Assembly (NCBI RefSeq): GCF_000744605.1
Contig: NZ_JQMG01000001.1
Location: forward strand, 1,302,001-1,366,000
Direction of reading: 5' to 3'
DNA: 64,000 bases
From: Methylotenera sp. L2L1
GTDB lineage: Bacteria > Pseudomonadota > Gammaproteobacteria > Burkholderiales > Methylophilaceae
The notes beneath the pieces were generated by a model. It saw nothing but the letters and a program-made list of their open reading frames with translations. It was not told the origin of the DNA and searched no databases. The first letter of the stretch is position 1. Every line of letters begins with the position of its first letter. Positions 62,573 through 64,000 of this stretch are shown piece by piece. A program made the position numbers and the translations under genes.

Positions 62573-63199
62573 TTATTTATTACCACTTTGTGCGTTAAAT
62601 GAAGTAATCAGGTTACGGTAGTCCGGGATATGGTTAGATAACAATGTTGCTAGGCCTTCCACATCATTACGCCAGTCACGGTGCAACTCACAAGCCACCC
62701 CAAACCAGGTCATGAATTGCGCACCTGCCGCTGCCATGCGTTGCCATGCCGCATCACGTGTCATTTCATTAAACGTACCTGAAGCATCCGCTACCACAAA
62801 CACCTCAAAACCTTCTTCAATCGCTGCCAGTGCCGGGAATGCTACGCATACCTCTGTGACCACACCGGCGATAATCAACTGCTTCTTACCTGTGGCTTTA
62901 ATCGCCTTCACAAAATCTTCATTATCCCAAGCGTTGATTTGGCCTGGGCGAGCAATGAAAGGTGCATCCGGGAACATCGCTTTAAGCTCTGGCATCAATG
63001 GGCCGTTCGGGCCATTCTCAAAGCTGGTGGTTAAGATGGTTGGCAACTTAAAGTATTTAGCTGCATCTGCTAGCGCTAGCACATTGTTCTTGAAACGGTC
63101 TGGATCAATATCACGCACTAAAGATAACAGGCCTGCTTGGTGATCTACTAATAAAACTACTGCGTTATCGCGGTCTAGACGTACATATGGTTTGTTCAT
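62573..63199 (-). CDS. Isochorismatase-family hydrolase, YcaC type
   Basis: Cysteine hydrolase of unknown substrate, nearly full-length similar to E. coli YcaC (208 residues). D19 in LLVDHQAGLL and C118 in GVVTEVCVAFPAL are catalytic. It lies 49 nt downstream of the pirin gene and 76 nt upstream of the monooxygenase gene, all on the minus strand. ATG at 63199 with AGGAGAAAAACC. Confidence 0.93.
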   Translation of the reverse strand: MNKPYVRLDRDNAVVLLVDHQAGLLSLVRDIDPDRFKNNVLALADAAKYFKLPTILTTSFENGPNGPLMPELKAMFPDAPFIARPGQINAWDNEDFVKAIKATGKKQLIIAGVVTEVCVAFPALAAIEEGFEVFVVADASGTFNEMTRDAAWQRMAAAGAQFMTWFGVACELHRDWRNDVEGLATLLSNHIPDYRNLITSFNAQSGNK

Positions 63200-63247
63200 G
63201 GTTTTTCTCCTAAATAAATCATCTAAAAATTAAATAATGGTTTAACT

Positions 63248-64000
63248 CTATGCTGCTACTAAACGGCCATGGTTGTAATCATCAACTGCCTGATTGATTT
63301 CTTCCCAGGTATTCATGACAAAGGGGCCGTGGCCGACCACAGGTTCATTTAGCGGTGCCCCATTTAATAACAATAAAACTGTGTCTTGCTGTGCTTCCAG
63401 TACCAGTTCTGTGCCTTCGCGCTGCATCACCGCAAGCTCGGATGGCTGGATAATGTGTACATCGCCAGTGCTGATTGCACCATGCAGCACAAATAAGGCA
63501 GTGGTATGACCATCTGGCAAATTGAATGTGGTTGTACTGCCTGCATTCAATCTGACATCCCACACATTCATGCTGCTGAAGGTATGTGCCGGGCCTTTTT
63601 GTCCTGCAAATTCACCTGCAATCACGCGCACTTTGCCTGCATCCCCAGCTAGCTTAACTTCTGGAATTTGCGCACTGGTAATGCCTTGATAGCCAGGTGC
63701 TGTCATCTTGTGTTTAGCTGGCAGATTGACCCATAGTTGAATCATCTCGAAAGGGCCACCATTGCGAGCGTAATCGTCACCATGGTACTCCTCATGAATA
63801 ATGCCGGAACCTGCTGTCATCCATTGCACGTCACCGGCGCCAATAGTGCCGCCAGAATTTGTAGAGTCATGATGTGACACCTGACCTTCGTAGACGATGG
63901 TCACTGTTTCAAAACCACGGTGTGGATGTTTACCTACACCGCGACGTTGCTCGGTTGGTTCGAAACTGGTTGGTGCTGCGTAGTCCATGAGCAAGAATGG
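63248..64000 (-). CDS. Pirin family protein, N-terminus beyond the window
   Basis: Bicupin of the pirin family with intact metal ligands in KHPHRGFETV, SGGTIGAGDVQWMTAGSGIIHEEY. The frame stays open to the right edge, reading PFLLMDYAAPTSF, which is the conserved DPFLLMDYF region that lies about 35 residues into pirins, so the true start is outside the window. First gene of the pirin-isochorismatase-ABM cluster. The second pirin in this window (the other is at 5760-6461), of a different subtype. Confidence 0.9.
   Translation of the reverse strand, partial: PFLLMDYAAPTSFEPTEQRRGVGKHPHRGFETVTIVYEGQVSHHDSTNSGGTIGAGDVQWMTAGSGIIHEEYHGDDYARNGGPFEMIQLWVNLPAKHKMTAPGYQGITSAQIPEVKLAGDAGKVRVIAGEFAGQKGPAHTFSSMNVWDVRLNAGSTTTFNLPDGHTTALFVLHGAISTGDVHIIQPSELAVMQREGTELVLEAQQDTVLLLLNGAPLNEPVVGHGPFVMNTWEEINQAVDDYNHGRLVAA

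Overview
The window looks like chromosomal DNA of a betaproteobacterium, most likely a methylotroph of the Methylophilaceae (Methylotenera/Methylovorus type). This is an inference from gene content: a pqqA peptide gene with a PQQ-dependent sugar dehydrogenase, the order tsaB-rimI-uracil-glycosylase homolog, coq7 with a DUF2322 gene, a BPSS1780-type membrane protein, and moderate-to-low GC. No insertion sequence, integrase, prophage block or CRISPR array is visible; about 64 protein genes and one tRNA gene are dense and mostly housekeeping.

Layout. 1-12.8 kb: membrane protein, uvrD, a candidate small RNA with an ECF-type promoter (about 3443-3584), LigB-type dioxygenase, an NmrA-pirin pair divergent from a LysR regulator, an unknown membrane protein, cupin, FadL-type porin, esterase, FKBP isomerase. 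13-17.5 kb: two unknown accessory proteins and groES-groEL; groES has a CIRCE operator, and each chaperonin gene is followed by a large imperfect inverted repeat with the same GTAC-loop-GTAC core. 17.8-23.8 kb: YdeP-type molybdo-oxidoreductase with an overlapping small helix-turn-helix gene, MocR regulator, Tas aldo-keto reductase, YjdM. 24-31.5 kb: diguanylate cyclase, rlhA, bioA-dacB, FKBP lipoprotein, OsmC.

31.6-38.9 kb is the most unusual segment. A LysR regulator is divergent from a five-gene operon: SbtA-type bicarbonate permease, SbtB-like PII protein, an ABC exporter whose ATPase domain has lost most catalytic motifs, HlyD adaptor and TolC outer-membrane channel. The last three genes overlap or nearly touch. 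I know of no described system joining these parts.

39-57 kb: DUF2322-coq7, glcF, ctpA, a SelW-like protein with a TTG start, a ferritin-like protein, NlpC/P60 peptidase, YoaA helicase, arfB, tsaB-rimI-degenerate uracil-glycosylase homolog with a 12-bp tandem repeat, LemA-TPM-TPM, proS, lytic transglycosylase, queA and tRNA-Leu(CAA). 57.4-64 kb: soluble PQQ sugar dehydrogenase, an orphan pqqA and a 48-residue membrane peptide (both small genes called from the raw sequence), thioredoxin, a UmuD-like protein without UmuC, a repeat-rich intergenic region, an ankyrin protein, and a monooxygenase-isochorismatase-pirin cluster that runs off the right edge.

Many likely starts are GTG or TTG, or lie inside the longest possible reading frame; starts were chosen from Shine-Dalgarno sequences, signal peptides and family length. 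Functions come from recognised motifs only; no database search was run.
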